Shown here: one piece after another, positions 26,047 through 36,333 of the stretch
Position numbering within the stretch: position 1 is the stretch's first letter
Layout of the letters: every line of letters begins with the position of its first letter
NCBI GenBank assembly: GCA_030247555.1
Contig: JAOTSD010000007.1
Coordinates: forward strand, 8,001-72,000
From: Siculibacillus sp.
Lineage (GTDB): Bacteria > Pseudomonadota > Alphaproteobacteria > Rhizobiales > Ancalomicrobiaceae
Reading direction: 5' to 3'
DNA length: 64,000 bases
The notes under the pieces: model-generated
What the model saw: the letters and a program-made list of their open reading frames with translations, nothing else
Database searches by the model: none
Told to the model about the DNA's origin: nothing
Made by a program: the position numbers and the translations under genes

Positions 26047-26519
26047 TTCGCCGCTCCCTCCACCCTGATGCGGCCGCGCATCCAGGGATGGGGACCGCAG
26101 ACGTAGTCGTGATCGCCCTCGCCGAGGTCGACGGGCTGCTCGAAGCTCTCGTCGGGGAAGAAGCGCGGGCTCTCCGCCCGGCCGGCGGTCTTGAACCACA
26201 CCGAATGGGAGGTGCGCTTCTCGACGTTGACGAAGAGAACCTTCTCGCCCGCCTTGACGGTGATCGCCTCGGGGCAGAAGACCTCGCGCCAGGTGGCGAC
26301 CACCACGGTGCCGGGCGCCGCCGGATGGTCGGCGAGCCAGCCCTTCAGCCGCTGCGCGGCCTCGGCGCAGATCGTGGCACGCTCCTCGGCCGAGAGCCTG
26401 ACGTCCTGGGCGGCGGCCGGAATGGCCGCCAAGAGCGTCAGGCCCGCCATGACCGCCGCGCGAGAGCGTCGAGACCTCTGGGGGTGGTCGTGACGCCGGA
26501 GCCGGGTGCGGGCGGTCAT
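26043..26519 (-). CDS. Exported cupredoxin of the nir cluster
   Basis: A 158-residue exported blue-copper-type protein. After a signal (about residues 15-37) comes a short cysteine-containing helical lead (ATICAEAAQRLKGWL), then a plastocyanin/azurin-like domain with type 1 copper ligands: His in RTSHSVWF near residue 108, Cys and His in YVCGPHPW near 142, and Met in WMRG. It lies between the NirT-type gene and nirC with a four-base overlap to nirC. Electron donation to NirS is the simplest role, but copper handling is possible. The lead segment is unusual. Confidence 0.8.
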   Translation of the reverse strand: MTARTRLRRHDHPQRSRRSRAAVMAGLTLLAAIPAAAQDVRLSAEERATICAEAAQRLKGWLADHPAAPGTVVVATWREVFCPEAITVKAGEKVLFVNVEKRTSHSVWFKTAGRAESPRFFPDESFEQPVDLGEGDHDYVCGPHPWMRGRIRVEGAAK

Positions 26520-26530
26520 GGCGGATCTCT

Positions 26531-28357
26531 TCACTTCTTGATGGCGACGATCTCGGCGTCGGAGACCCCGAGGCCGAATTTCAACGCCAGCGACACGTGG
26601 TGGAAGCGCGCCGAGGCGTGGTCGTCGTGCAGCGCGATGCCGATGATGTAGGTCTTGCCGGACTCGATCGTCAGTTCCTTGTCGGTCCCCGCCTTCAGGG
26701 CGCGCGACATGGTCACCGTCCAGGTGTCGCCGTCGAGCGTGCCGGTGGCTTCGATCGGACTGCCGCCCTCCATGATGCGGTCGGCCAGGACGTAGCCGTG
26801 CTCGGGTGCGCCGCCGGAGCGGAAGCGCATCAGGTCGAGGAAGGAGCCGGCCTTCAGGAGCGCGTCGACGTCGGCGGCGGGCTTGAGCTTGTTCCAGCCG
26901 CCGCGGGTGCCGGAATCGCCCTTGAGGTCGACCTCGGTGCGAGTGTCGGCGAGATACTTGCGGACGCCGTCGGCGAGGTTCAGCTCGGCCGGGCCGGCCT
27001 TGAGTGCGTCGCCCTTCGGGGTGTCGGGCATGGAGCGGGCGTCGGAGTGGCACGAGGTCCAGCAGCCGGCCTGATCGATGCGCTCGATGCCCTCGGTCTT
27101 CGACAGGGTGACGGCGAGCTTCACCTGATTGGTGGGGTCGAGTTTGCCGCCCTCGGCGAAGGGCACGGGAACGTGGGCGACGTTCTTCCACTGGAAGCGG
27201 AAGTGCAGTTTGTCGGCGTCGAAGACCGACTGGACGGCGACGTCGACGTTGCCGCGCTTGCCCGGGATCGGCGTCGGTTCGGCCTTCTCGCCGGAGACGA
27301 TCTTGGCGCCCATCTCCTTGGTTTCCTTGAGATGGCATTCGGCGCAGCGGTCGCCCGACTTGAGATAGGTGCGGGCGCCGCCGTGGTCGCGGCCGGTCTG
27401 CACCCACTCGTGGGAAGCGATGCCCGGGTAGAAGAGGTTGACGTTCTGCGCCTTGACTCCGGTCCAGTCGACGCCACCGGTCGAAGCGGCGGGGGCGGCG
27501 GCCGGCGCCGGGGCGGCCTCGGCGGCGGTGGGCGCCCCCGTGGCGGTGGCCTTGGCGGCGGCGATCTTGGCCTCGGCGGCCTTTTCGATCTCGGCCCTGA
27601 CTTCCGCGATCCGGTTGGAGGCGATGGTCTCGGCGGCGGCGGTGATCTCGGCCTGCTTGGCCTTCTCGGCGGCGGCTTCCTTGGCCTCGGCGCGGGCGAG
27701 GCCGTCCTTGTAGGTCGCCGGGATCGGCCGGGCGAAAGCGGCGACGGGCTTCTCCAGCGCCTCCATCTCGGCGTCGGTCAGACGGTCGCGGATGTTCTTG
27801 TGGGCGATGCCCTTGTGGCAGTCGATGCAGGTGTTGCCCGATTCCATCGCCGCCATGTGCTGCTTGCGGGCACGCGGGCGCTGGTTCTCCGGGTTCATGC
27901 CCTCGAAGGTGTGACAGTTTCGGCACTCGCGACTGTCGGAGGCCTTCATGCGCTCCCACTCGTGCTTGGCGAGGGTGAGGCGCTTGGCGTCGAACTTCTC
28001 CGGTGTCGAGATCGAGCCGGTGAGCTTGCCCCAGACCTCCTGGGACGCCTGGATCTTGCGCAGGATCTTGTGGGTCCAGTCCTTCGGCACGTGGCAGTCC
28101 GAGCACATCGCCGAGACGCCGGTGCGGTTGGCGGCGTGGATGGTGCCTTCGTATTCCTTGAACACCGTGTCGCGCATCTCGTGACAGGAGATGCAGAACG
28201 CCTTGGAGTTGGTCGCTTCCATGGCGGTGTTGAAACCGCCCCAAAAGAAGATGCCGCCGACGAAGCCGCCGACGGTCAGCGTCAGGATGGAAAATTTGAC
28301 GCTCGGGCGACGCAGCGCGGCCCAGACGGACGCCAGTTTCGAGATGAGACCCGCCAT
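26531..28357 (-). CDS. nirT: NirT/NapC tetraheme cytochrome fused to EB_dh-like heme-binding domain
   Basis: A 608-residue membrane-anchored multiheme protein. The anchor is at residues 20-40. A NapC/NirT quinol-dehydrogenase part follows with CISCH (55), CSDCH (85), CRNCH (145) and CIDCH (177). A long Ala/Glu/Lys coiled-coil and Ala/Pro linker (about 215-305) leads to a second part with CAECH and a spaced CWTSCH (CX3CH) in a region resembling the ethylbenzene dehydrogenase-related cytochrome domain (FRFQWKNV, DARSMPDTP). It should take electrons from quinol towards NirS or the cupredoxin. A classical NirT is about 200 residues, so the C-terminal 300 are an addition. Confidence 0.88.
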   Translation of the reverse strand: MAGLISKLASVWAALRRPSVKFSILTLTVGGFVGGIFFWGGFNTAMEATNSKAFCISCHEMRDTVFKEYEGTIHAANRTGVSAMCSDCHVPKDWTHKILRKIQASQEVWGKLTGSISTPEKFDAKRLTLAKHEWERMKASDSRECRNCHTFEGMNPENQRPRARKQHMAAMESGNTCIDCHKGIAHKNIRDRLTDAEMEALEKPVAAFARPIPATYKDGLARAEAKEAAAEKAKQAEITAAAETIASNRIAEVRAEIEKAAEAKIAAAKATATGAPTAAEAAPAPAAAPAASTGGVDWTGVKAQNVNLFYPGIASHEWVQTGRDHGGARTYLKSGDRCAECHLKETKEMGAKIVSGEKAEPTPIPGKRGNVDVAVQSVFDADKLHFRFQWKNVAHVPVPFAEGGKLDPTNQVKLAVTLSKTEGIERIDQAGCWTSCHSDARSMPDTPKGDALKAGPAELNLADGVRKYLADTRTEVDLKGDSGTRGGWNKLKPAADVDALLKAGSFLDLMRFRSGGAPEHGYVLADRIMEGGSPIEATGTLDGDTWTVTMSRALKAGTDKELTIESGKTYIIGIALHDDHASARFHHVSLALKFGLGVSDAEIVAIKK

Positions 28358-28408
28358 GGGTTCCGGCTCCTACCGCAAGGGGCGATGGACGAGGATTCGG
28401 AGGAGAAA

Positions 28409-28436
28409 CCCCCCGGGGGCGGGTGCCCCCGGGGGG
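28409..28436 (-). terminator. GC hairpin between nirS and nirT
   Basis: A perfect 12-bp stem, CCCCCCGGGGGC with loop GGGT (plus-strand sense), directly after the nirS stop. No T tract follows in the leftward direction. It probably stabilises the nirS message end or partly ends transcription before the downstream nir genes. Confidence 0.6.
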
Positions 28437-28445
28437 CGGGAGACA

Positions 28446-30149
<1,704 letters not shown>

Positions 30150-30200
30150 CTACAGGGACCGAACGACCCCGACAGTTGGTCACGAATCCGTGAGACCGCC

Positions 30201-30214
30201 TTGAAAACCGTCAA
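30201..30214. promoter_or_regulatory. FNR/NNR-type box upstream of nirS
   Basis: Reads TTGAAAACCGTCAA, with TTGA and TCAA half-sites at FNR spacing. Its centre is about 67 bases before the nirS ATG, suiting a class II activator site with a short leader. It also lies 34 bases before a divergent hypothetical gene. Confidence 0.8.
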
Positions 30215-30247
30215 GACTGTTACCCTTGGGTGAGGGAACATCGGTCC

Positions 30248-30709
30248 ATGACGTCAGAACGTTCCGGAACCAAGTATTTAAACGCATGGGGGCCGGCTCT
30301 CGTCGTGACCGTCGCGACGATGTCCGGGGTTGGCGCCGACGACCGTCTCGTCGAGACCCTGCGAAAGGCCGCCGAAGCCCCCGCCATGCAGGGCCACGAC
30401 GCGGAAGCGCGGATGCGCGCGCCCGACGCCGAGGCGCGGTGGCGGCGGCTGTTCTTCGACCCGGCGGGGCGTGAAGAGGGCGTGGCCGAGGTCTCCTGCG
30501 ACCATCGCGCGGCGCGCCGGCCGGACCTCGACGGCGGGCCGGCGGCGGTGGCGATCCTGTGGGACCCGACGAGCGGACGCATTCTGCTGCGGCGCTGGGA
30601 GGCCTCCGAGGGTGCGGCGATCGACGTCGAAGCGCTTCTCCTCCGCCTCGCCGAGGGCGCGCCCGCCGGTGCGCGGACCGACGCTCTCGCCTTTCGCCGT
30701 TGCCGGTGA
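30248..30709 (+). CDS. Hypothetical protein, divergent from nirS
   Basis: No family recognised. Third-position GC bias is strong over most of the 153 codons, supporting a real gene. A weak hydrophobic stretch (NAWGPALVVTVATMSGVGA, residues 12-30) could be a signal, after which the chain is charged and rich in Ala, Arg and Glu, with one Cys (VSCDHRA) and a strand-like AVAILWDPTSGRILLRRWE. The start could also be 18 bases upstream. It shares the intergenic region containing the FNR-type box with nirS. Confidence 0.5.
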   Translation: MTSERSGTKYLNAWGPALVVTVATMSGVGADDRLVETLRKAAEAPAMQGHDAEARMRAPDAEARWRRLFFDPAGREEGVAEVSCDHRAARRPDLDGGPAAVAILWDPTSGRILLRRWEASEGAAIDVEALLLRLAEGAPAGARTDALAFRRCR

Positions 30710-30768
30710 CAGGATCGCCGTTCGTCGCGGCGAGCCCGCCGCTCGCGCGCGCCGACAGGAGACCCGCG

Positions 30769-31083
30769 ATGCTCTTCATGGTGATCGAACGCTTCCGCGA
30801 TCAGGACATGGTGCCGGTCCATCAGCGGGTCCGGGCCGAGGGGCGGATGCTGCCCGACGGTCTCGACTACGTCGACAGCAGGATCGAACCCGGCTTCGGC
30901 CGCTGCTTCCAGCTGATGCGCCGTGACGACCTGACCCTGCTGCAGCAGTGGGTGCTGAAGTGGCGGGGCGCCGGTGTCACCTTCGAGATCGTGCCGGTGG
31001 TGCCGAGCGCCGAGACCCGCGCCGTGGTGGCGCCGCTCCTCGACCGACTGGAGGCGGAGGCGGCCGGCGCCGCGGAGCACTGA
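30769..31083 (+). CDS. DUF3303-family small protein
   Basis: A 104-residue protein with the DUF3303 layout (MLFMVIERFRDQDMVPVHQR at the start, then GLDYVDSRIEPGFGRCFQLM, and FEIVPVVPSAET). These are small ferredoxin-like alpha/beta proteins of unknown function. ATG is preceded by AGGAGA. It follows the hypothetical gene by 59 bases on the same strand. Confidence 0.8.
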   Translation: MLFMVIERFRDQDMVPVHQRVRAEGRMLPDGLDYVDSRIEPGFGRCFQLMRRDDLTLLQQWVLKWRGAGVTFEIVPVVPSAETRAVVAPLLDRLEAEAAGAAEH

Positions 31084-31181
31084 TCCGAGCGGATCGCGCA
31101 GCTTCTCTTCGATCGGCGGTTCCAACCGGATCGGAACATGCTCTAGAGTGCCGGCCTCTTCAGCGTTCCTCCGAGAGACCC

Positions 31182-32351
31182 ATGTTCGAGACCCTCACCG
31201 AGCAGCCCGCCGACGCCCTCCTCGCTCTCATCGGTCTGTTCCGCGACGACCCGCGCCAGGGCAAGCTCGATCTCGGCGTCGGCGTCTATCGCGACGACAC
31301 CGGCGCGACACCGATCATGAAGGCGGTCAAGGCGGCCGAGGGCGTCCTGCTGGAGACGCGCACCACCAAGTCCTATCTCGGGCCGGAGGGAGACCTCGTC
31401 TTCGTCGATCTCCTGAAGCCGATCGTCTTCGGCGCCGATCCCGGGGAGCGGGTCGTCGGCGTTCAGACGCCGGGCGGCACCGGCGCGTTGCGCCTCGGCG
31501 CGGAGTTGCTGGCCGCGGCGCGGCCGGGGGCGCGGGTGCTGGTCGGCACGCCGACCTGGCCGAACCACGCTCCGATCATCCGGGCGACCGGCCTCGAGCT
31601 CGCACTTCATCCCTTCTTCGACGTGGCGACGCAGCGGCTCGATTTCGCGGCGTTGACGGTGGCGGTCGGGGCGGCGGGGCCGGGCGACGTGGTGTTGCTG
31701 CACGGCTGCTGCCACAATCCGGCCGGCGCCGATCTCGACGATGCCGAATGGGACGAACTCGCCGAGCTTCTCGCGGCGCGCGGCGTCACACCCTTCGTCG
31801 ATCTCGCCTATCAGGGCCTCGGGCGTGGGCTCGAGGCGGACGCCCGCGGCACCCGCCGCCTCGTCGAGCGGCTGCCGGAGGTGCTGATCGCCTATTCCTG
31901 CGACAAGAATTTCGGTCTCTACCGCGAACGCGTCGGTGCGCTCTATGCGCTCGCCGCCGATGCGGCGGCGGCGGAGACGGTGAAGTCCAACATGGCGGCG
32001 TTGGCGCGGGTCAACTGGTCGATGCCGCCGGATCACGGCGCGGCGATCGTCCGGACGGTGCTGGAGGACGGCGAACTCACCGCGCTCTGGCGGGCCGAAC
32101 TCCTCGAGATGGGCGATCGGGTGCGGGCGGTACGGGCGGCGATCGCGGCGGCCGAACCGCGGCTCGCCGTGCTCGCCCGCCAGCAGGGGATGTTCTCGAC
32201 CCTGCCGCTGACGCCCGAGCAGATCCGTCGGCTGCGGACCGACCACGCCGTCTACATGGCCGGGTCGGGGCGCATCAATCTCGCCGGGCTGCGGGTCGGT
32301 GACGTTCCGGCCTTCGTCGAGGCGCTGGCGGCGGTCGGCTTCCCCGGTTGA
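31182..32351 (+). CDS. Class I aromatic/aspartate aminotransferase
   Basis: PLP enzyme of the TyrB/AspC branch, 389 residues, moving amino groups between aspartate or aromatic amino acids and 2-oxoglutarate. The PLP lysine is in SCDKNFGLYRERVG near residue 245; LGVGVYRDDTGATPIMKAVK near 29, HGCCHNPAG near 180 and the substrate-carboxylate arginine in GSGRINLAG near 368 are typical. The ATG at 31182 gives the standard N-terminus MFETL. It ends before a strong bidirectional terminator. Confidence 0.92.
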   Translation: MFETLTEQPADALLALIGLFRDDPRQGKLDLGVGVYRDDTGATPIMKAVKAAEGVLLETRTTKSYLGPEGDLVFVDLLKPIVFGADPGERVVGVQTPGGTGALRLGAELLAAARPGARVLVGTPTWPNHAPIIRATGLELALHPFFDVATQRLDFAALTVAVGAAGPGDVVLLHGCCHNPAGADLDDAEWDELAELLAARGVTPFVDLAYQGLGRGLEADARGTRRLVERLPEVLIAYSCDKNFGLYRERVGALYALAADAAAAETVKSNMAALARVNWSMPPDHGAAIVRTVLEDGELTALWRAELLEMGDRVRAVRAAIAAAEPRLAVLARQQGMFSTLPLTPEQIRRLRTDHAVYMAGSGRINLAGLRVGDVPAFVEALAAVGFPG

Positions 32352-32386
32352 CGGCGGGCCGATCGGAGTCGACGAGAGAGTGCGAC

Positions 32387-32428
32387 GAAGAAGGGACGCG
32401 ACCGGGGCCGCGTCCCTTCTTCTTTTCC
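32387..32428. terminator. Bidirectional terminator
   Basis: Perfect 14-bp stem GAAGAAGGGACGCG / CGCGTCCCTTCTTC with an 8-base loop, then TTTTCC. It serves the aminotransferase on the plus strand and, with weaker tract, the cytochrome b gene ending at 32458 on the minus strand. Confidence 0.85.
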
Positions 32429-32457
32429 GATCCGCTCGCCCGTCTCGGACGGGGACC

Positions 32458-33150
32458 TCACTTCTTCAGCAGGTCCGACTTCTCTTCCTCGAGAAAGGCG
32501 ACTTCCGCCGCCGTCAGCTCGACCGAGTCGTAACCGGTGATCATCGTCTTGACGTAGTGGGTGACCGTCTTGCCGGTGGTCGTCATGTAGACGTGGATGA
32601 CGACGAAGGTGATCATCAGGAAGGCGGCGGCGGTGTGGATGAAGGCGACCGCCGGCAGGCCGATGGTGCCGATCGCCCAATGCGACCACCAGGGGTAGGT
32701 CAGATAGACGATTCCGGAGGACCACAGCGCCGGGCCGATCATCACCATGAAGAGGAGATAGGCGAGCGACTGGAGCGCATTCTGCTTGCGGCGCAGGGTC
32801 TTCGAGTAGGGGTGGGGGGCGCCGGTGAGGATGCCCCAAGCGTAGAAGCGGATCACCGCCGGCAGGCCGGAGAGTTGCGGCAGGTATTGCTTCCACTGGC
32901 CGGTGGTGAAGTGCCAGAAGGTGGTGAAGGCCCAGAGAGCGATCAGCACCAGCGCGGCGGTGGTGTGCAGATTCACCGCCACCTCGAAGGGCAGCAGGCC
33001 GTGGGTGCCGTGCAGACCGAATCCCGAGAAGGTCAGGATGAAGATCAGCAGGGCCTGAGACCAGTGCCAGAAGCGCTCGTAGCGCGAGTAGATCATCACC
33101 GCACGCTTGGGCGGCTTTCCGGCGGCGGGGGCGAGAGTGGCGTCGCTCAT
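32458..33150 (-). CDS. Cytochrome b561-type membrane subunit partnered with octaheme cytochrome
   Basis: A 230-residue membrane cytochrome b with four main helices (about residues 30-48, 64-84, 128-148, 167-190). Histidines in helices (FWHWSQ, VNLHTTAA, FIHTAAAF, FVVIHVY) are candidate ligands for two b hemes. It resembles cytochrome b subunits of formate dehydrogenases and hydrogenases. Its ATG overlaps the stop of the octaheme gene (TGATG), so the two proteins are co-made and probably form a quinone-linked complex. Confidence 0.85.
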   Translation of the reverse strand: MSDATLAPAAGKPPKRAVMIYSRYERFWHWSQALLIFILTFSGFGLHGTHGLLPFEVAVNLHTTAALVLIALWAFTTFWHFTTGQWKQYLPQLSGLPAVIRFYAWGILTGAPHPYSKTLRRKQNALQSLAYLLFMVMIGPALWSSGIVYLTYPWWSHWAIGTIGLPAVAFIHTAAAFLMITFVVIHVYMTTTGKTVTHYVKTMITGYDSVELTAAEVAFLEEEKSDLLKK

Positions 33151-34784
33151 CAGTGGGCTCCCGTCGTCTTCTTGCGCATCACGAGGCGCGCGGTGCCATG
33201 GGCGGCGATTCCGAGGATCGTCAGGCCGAAGGCGGCATAACCGAGGAGGTCGAGCCAGCTGAAATGGTCGCGGCCCGGCAGGTAGACGCCGGTGATCCCG
33301 GCCAGCCGGCCGTCGCGGCTGTGACATTCGGCGCAGTTCAGGGCCTTGTCCTTGGGCGCAACCATGTGGGTGATCGGCCAGTACATCCGCGTCTCGATGA
33401 AGTCGATCTTGCCGCTCCACGGCAGGCCGGCATATTCCATGCCGAACTTGATCGCCTTCGGCAGGTCGAAGTTGGTCCAGAAGGCGCTGTCGTCCTTGCC
33501 GAAGACGTGGTTGACGAGCAGGGTCTTCAGTTCCGGATCGAAGGGCTGCTTGCCCTTCATCTCCTTGAACGGCCAGATGCGGGCCTTGGGATCGGTGGCG
33601 TCGCCCATCAACCGGTTGAGGGTGAGGATGCCGTTCGGCTCGATCCGACCGTCGAGCTTGTCGTCGACGTTCACCTGCTCGATGGTGCCGTTGTACCACT
33701 TGTAGGCCGGCCGGACGTTCTCGCCGTAGGCGAAGTCGCCCTTCTCGGCCGAGTACTTCAGGTGGCCGTGGTCGTCCTTGATGAAGATCGGCTTGCCGTT
33801 GGCGTCCTTCTTGCCGGCGGTCGACCAGTCCCACAGCGTCTTGGTGGCCACGCCACCGCGGGCGAATTCGGGAATGTGGCAGGTCTGGCAGGCGACGCGG
33901 TCGGTGTGGTCGTTGAGCTTCGACACCTTGTGCGGCTCGGCGCCGTGGCAGCTCTCGCAGGTGGCGCGGTCGTGATCGTCCTTGGGCAGGTCCTTGCCGT
34001 GGGTGTCGATCGAACGGGTGGCGTAACGCGAGCCGGATTGGATGTGGGCGTTGAAGGTGTGGCAGGTGGCGCAGGTCATGTTCTGACCGTCGACGCCCAT
34101 GTGCACGTCGAGTTCCTTCGACGGCTTGATCAGCGAGGTGTCGAGATCACCGTGCTTCACCGCATCGCCGCCGCCACCGTTGAAGTGGCAGGCGCCGCAG
34201 TTCTCGCGGCCGGGAGCACCGACCGAACGGGCGACCTTGGCGAGATCCGGCGGCGGCACCATCTTGTCGCCGACCTTGCGCTCGACATAGGCGGGGTGGC
34301 CGGCGTCGGTCGGGATCTTCTTGTAGGTGCCGGTCTTGTCGTGACAGGCGAGGCAGTCGACGTTCGAGGGCTCGTTCGGCGGCGGCTGGCGCGCGTCGGT
34401 CCAGCCGTAGCCGGCGTGGCAGGAGGTGCAACGCGGCTCGTTCGACAAGGGCGAACCGCAGAACGAGTTCATCGTCCGGGTCTTGCCCAGCCGCTTGCCG
34501 GTCGTCGGGGAGATGGTGTCCCACTTCCAGTGGATCGACTGCATCACCTGATGACTGGCCTCGGTGTGACAGGTGAGGCAGGCCTTGGTGACCTCGGGGC
34601 CGGACGCGAAGGGTCCTTCCAGCGCCTTGAACTTGGTGTGATCGGCGGTACTCGTCTTGGCCGCCTTGGATTTCTCGGCGGCGATGGCGGCCGGTCCAGC
34701 GCTCTCGGCCGCCGGCGCCGGTCCGGCGAAGGCGAACGCAATCAGCAACGCCCAAAGGGCGCGAATGGGCACTCCCCGCAACAT
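33150..34784 (-). CDS. Octaheme tetrathionate reductase-like (OTR) cytochrome c
   Basis: A 544-residue exported octaheme cytochrome with a signal (MLRGVPIRALWALLIAFAFA) and a C-terminal membrane helix (about residues 505-530). Eight CXXCH motifs are present: CLTCH, CTSCH, CLACH, CGACH, CATCH, CESCH, CQTCH, CAECH. The NSFC sequence just before CTSCH matches the Asn/Cys active-site pair I recall for Shewanella OTR. OTR reduces tetrathionate and also nitrite and hydroxylamine in vitro, so a nitrogen-oxide role fits the surroundings. It is coupled to a cytochrome b gene. Confidence 0.9.
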   Translation of the reverse strand: MLRGVPIRALWALLIAFAFAGPAPAAESAGPAAIAAEKSKAAKTSTADHTKFKALEGPFASGPEVTKACLTCHTEASHQVMQSIHWKWDTISPTTGKRLGKTRTMNSFCGSPLSNEPRCTSCHAGYGWTDARQPPPNEPSNVDCLACHDKTGTYKKIPTDAGHPAYVERKVGDKMVPPPDLAKVARSVGAPGRENCGACHFNGGGGDAVKHGDLDTSLIKPSKELDVHMGVDGQNMTCATCHTFNAHIQSGSRYATRSIDTHGKDLPKDDHDRATCESCHGAEPHKVSKLNDHTDRVACQTCHIPEFARGGVATKTLWDWSTAGKKDANGKPIFIKDDHGHLKYSAEKGDFAYGENVRPAYKWYNGTIEQVNVDDKLDGRIEPNGILTLNRLMGDATDPKARIWPFKEMKGKQPFDPELKTLLVNHVFGKDDSAFWTNFDLPKAIKFGMEYAGLPWSGKIDFIETRMYWPITHMVAPKDKALNCAECHSRDGRLAGITGVYLPGRDHFSWLDLLGYAAFGLTILGIAAHGTARLVMRKKTTGAH

Positions 34785-35109
34785 CGTTTCCCCCAACGTC
34801 GCATCCACGACCGGAACGAATGAACGGTCCGAGCGCGGTGGTAAATTTGTTATATTCCGAGATAATAATATATCGAGCGTCGAAGTTTCGCGGGCGACCG
34901 AGCTGCGACGGAACGTCACCCGTCACAAGGATCGCCCGAGCCGAACGATACCGCCGATCCACCGCAGAACGAAGCGGTCACCCGCCGCATCGTACGGGCC
35001 GGAGGGCTCGGGGAGCATCGATGCAGTTTGGAATTTCTCAATGTGCCGACCGAATCGACCGGCGGCGGGTGCCTCGCCGTCACGGGGGCGACGGGGCGCG
35101 TCCGTCGTC
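34785..35109. other. Intergenic region upstream of the octaheme gene
   Basis: About 325 bases. A clearly AT-rich patch (34840-34885, including TATATTCC and AATAATATAT) lies about 70 bases before the octaheme start and probably contains its promoter. No FNR-type box was found by eye. No gene is evident. Confidence 0.5.
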
Positions 35110-36333
35110 TCAGGCGGCTCGGGCGCGGGCGGCGAGGTCGAAGGCCGGGTCGGCGGCCTCATCGGCGGTCAGATCGGTGCCGCGATCGAGGAGCTTGCGG
35201 GCGGCCATGTGGTCCGACGGTCGGTTGATGCTGTCGCAGGCGACGAAGCGGCCTTCACGCCAATAGAGGATGGAGAAACGGGCCTCGGCCGGCGCCCCCA
35301 GAGTGACGGCGCGGTCCTGCCCGGCGGAGAGGCCGGCCATCTGCAGCTTGACGTCGTACTGGTCCGACCAGAACCACGGCGTGGCGGTGAAGCGGCGTTC
35401 CTTGCCCATCAACCAGGCGGCGCCCGATTTCGCCTGTTCGATGGCGTTCTGCACCGATTCGAGGCGGAGCAGCGAGCCGTCGAGCATGCGGCGGGCGGTG
35501 CAGTCGCCGAGGGCGACGATCGCCGGATCCGAGGTGCGCGAATAGTCGTCGACGATGACGCCGCGGTCGCAATCGAGGCCGCAGGCCCGGGCCAGGTCGT
35601 CGTCGGGGACGACGCCGACGCCGACGACGACGAGTTCGGCGGCCACCGGCCCCCGCGAGGTTTCGACCGCGGCGACGCGACCGTCGACGCCGGAGAAGCC
35701 GGTGACGCCGGTCGACAGCATCAGGCGGACGCCGTGGCGCTCGTGGAGATCGGCGTACCAGGCGGAGACCGGTTCGGAGACGGCGCGGGCCATGAGCCGC
35801 GGCACCGCCTCGATCACCGTGACCTCGCGGCCGAGCTTGCGGGCCGAGGAGGCGACTTCGAGCCCGATGAAGCCGCCGCCGACCACGGCGACCGAATCGA
35901 CGGTGGCGAGGCGGCGTTCGATGTCGAGCGCGTCGTCGAGGGTGCGCAACACCACGACGCCGTCGAGTTCGGCGCCGGGAAGAGGAAGCGTGCGGGCACG
36001 CGAGCCGGTGGCCAACGCCAAACCTTCGTAGGCGACCCGAGTGCCGTCGGCGAGCACGACTTCGCGCAACTCCCGGTCGATCGCCGCGACGCGGGTTCCG
36101 GTCGAGAGGTCGATGCCCTTCTTGGTGAAGAAGTCGGCGCCGCGGATGATCAGGTTGTCGGCTTCGACGGCGCCGCAGATGAGGGCCTTGGAAAGGGGCG
36201 GGCGATTGTAGGGGGCGAAGCGCTCTTCACCGAAGAGTCGGATCGGCCCGGTCCAGCCTTCGGTCCGAAGGCTCTCCGCCAATTGCAGACCGCCTTGGCC
36301 GGCACCGATCACCACCATCGCCCGTTCGCTCAC
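35110..36333 (-). CDS. FAD-dependent ferredoxin reductase (class I P450 system)
   Basis: A 407-residue NAD(P)H:ferredoxin reductase of the putidaredoxin-reductase type. FAD motif VIGAGQGGLQLAESL is at the N-terminus with RPPLSK near residue 44, the NAD-binding VVGGGFIGLEVASSARKLG near 148, and the second FAD motif ALGDC near 273. The C-terminal reductase domain has the WFWSDQYDVKLQMAG signature near 317. Its start overlaps the ferredoxin stop (ATGA). With the ferredoxin and P450 upstream it completes an electron chain. Confidence 0.93.
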   Translation of the reverse strand: MSERAMVVIGAGQGGLQLAESLRTEGWTGPIRLFGEERFAPYNRPPLSKALICGAVEADNLIIRGADFFTKKGIDLSTGTRVAAIDRELREVVLADGTRVAYEGLALATGSRARTLPLPGAELDGVVVLRTLDDALDIERRLATVDSVAVVGGGFIGLEVASSARKLGREVTVIEAVPRLMARAVSEPVSAWYADLHERHGVRLMLSTGVTGFSGVDGRVAAVETSRGPVAAELVVVGVGVVPDDDLARACGLDCDRGVIVDDYSRTSDPAIVALGDCTARRMLDGSLLRLESVQNAIEQAKSGAAWLMGKERRFTATPWFWSDQYDVKLQMAGLSAGQDRAVTLGAPAEARFSILYWREGRFVACDSINRPSDHMAARKLLDRGTDLTADEAADPAFDLAARARAA

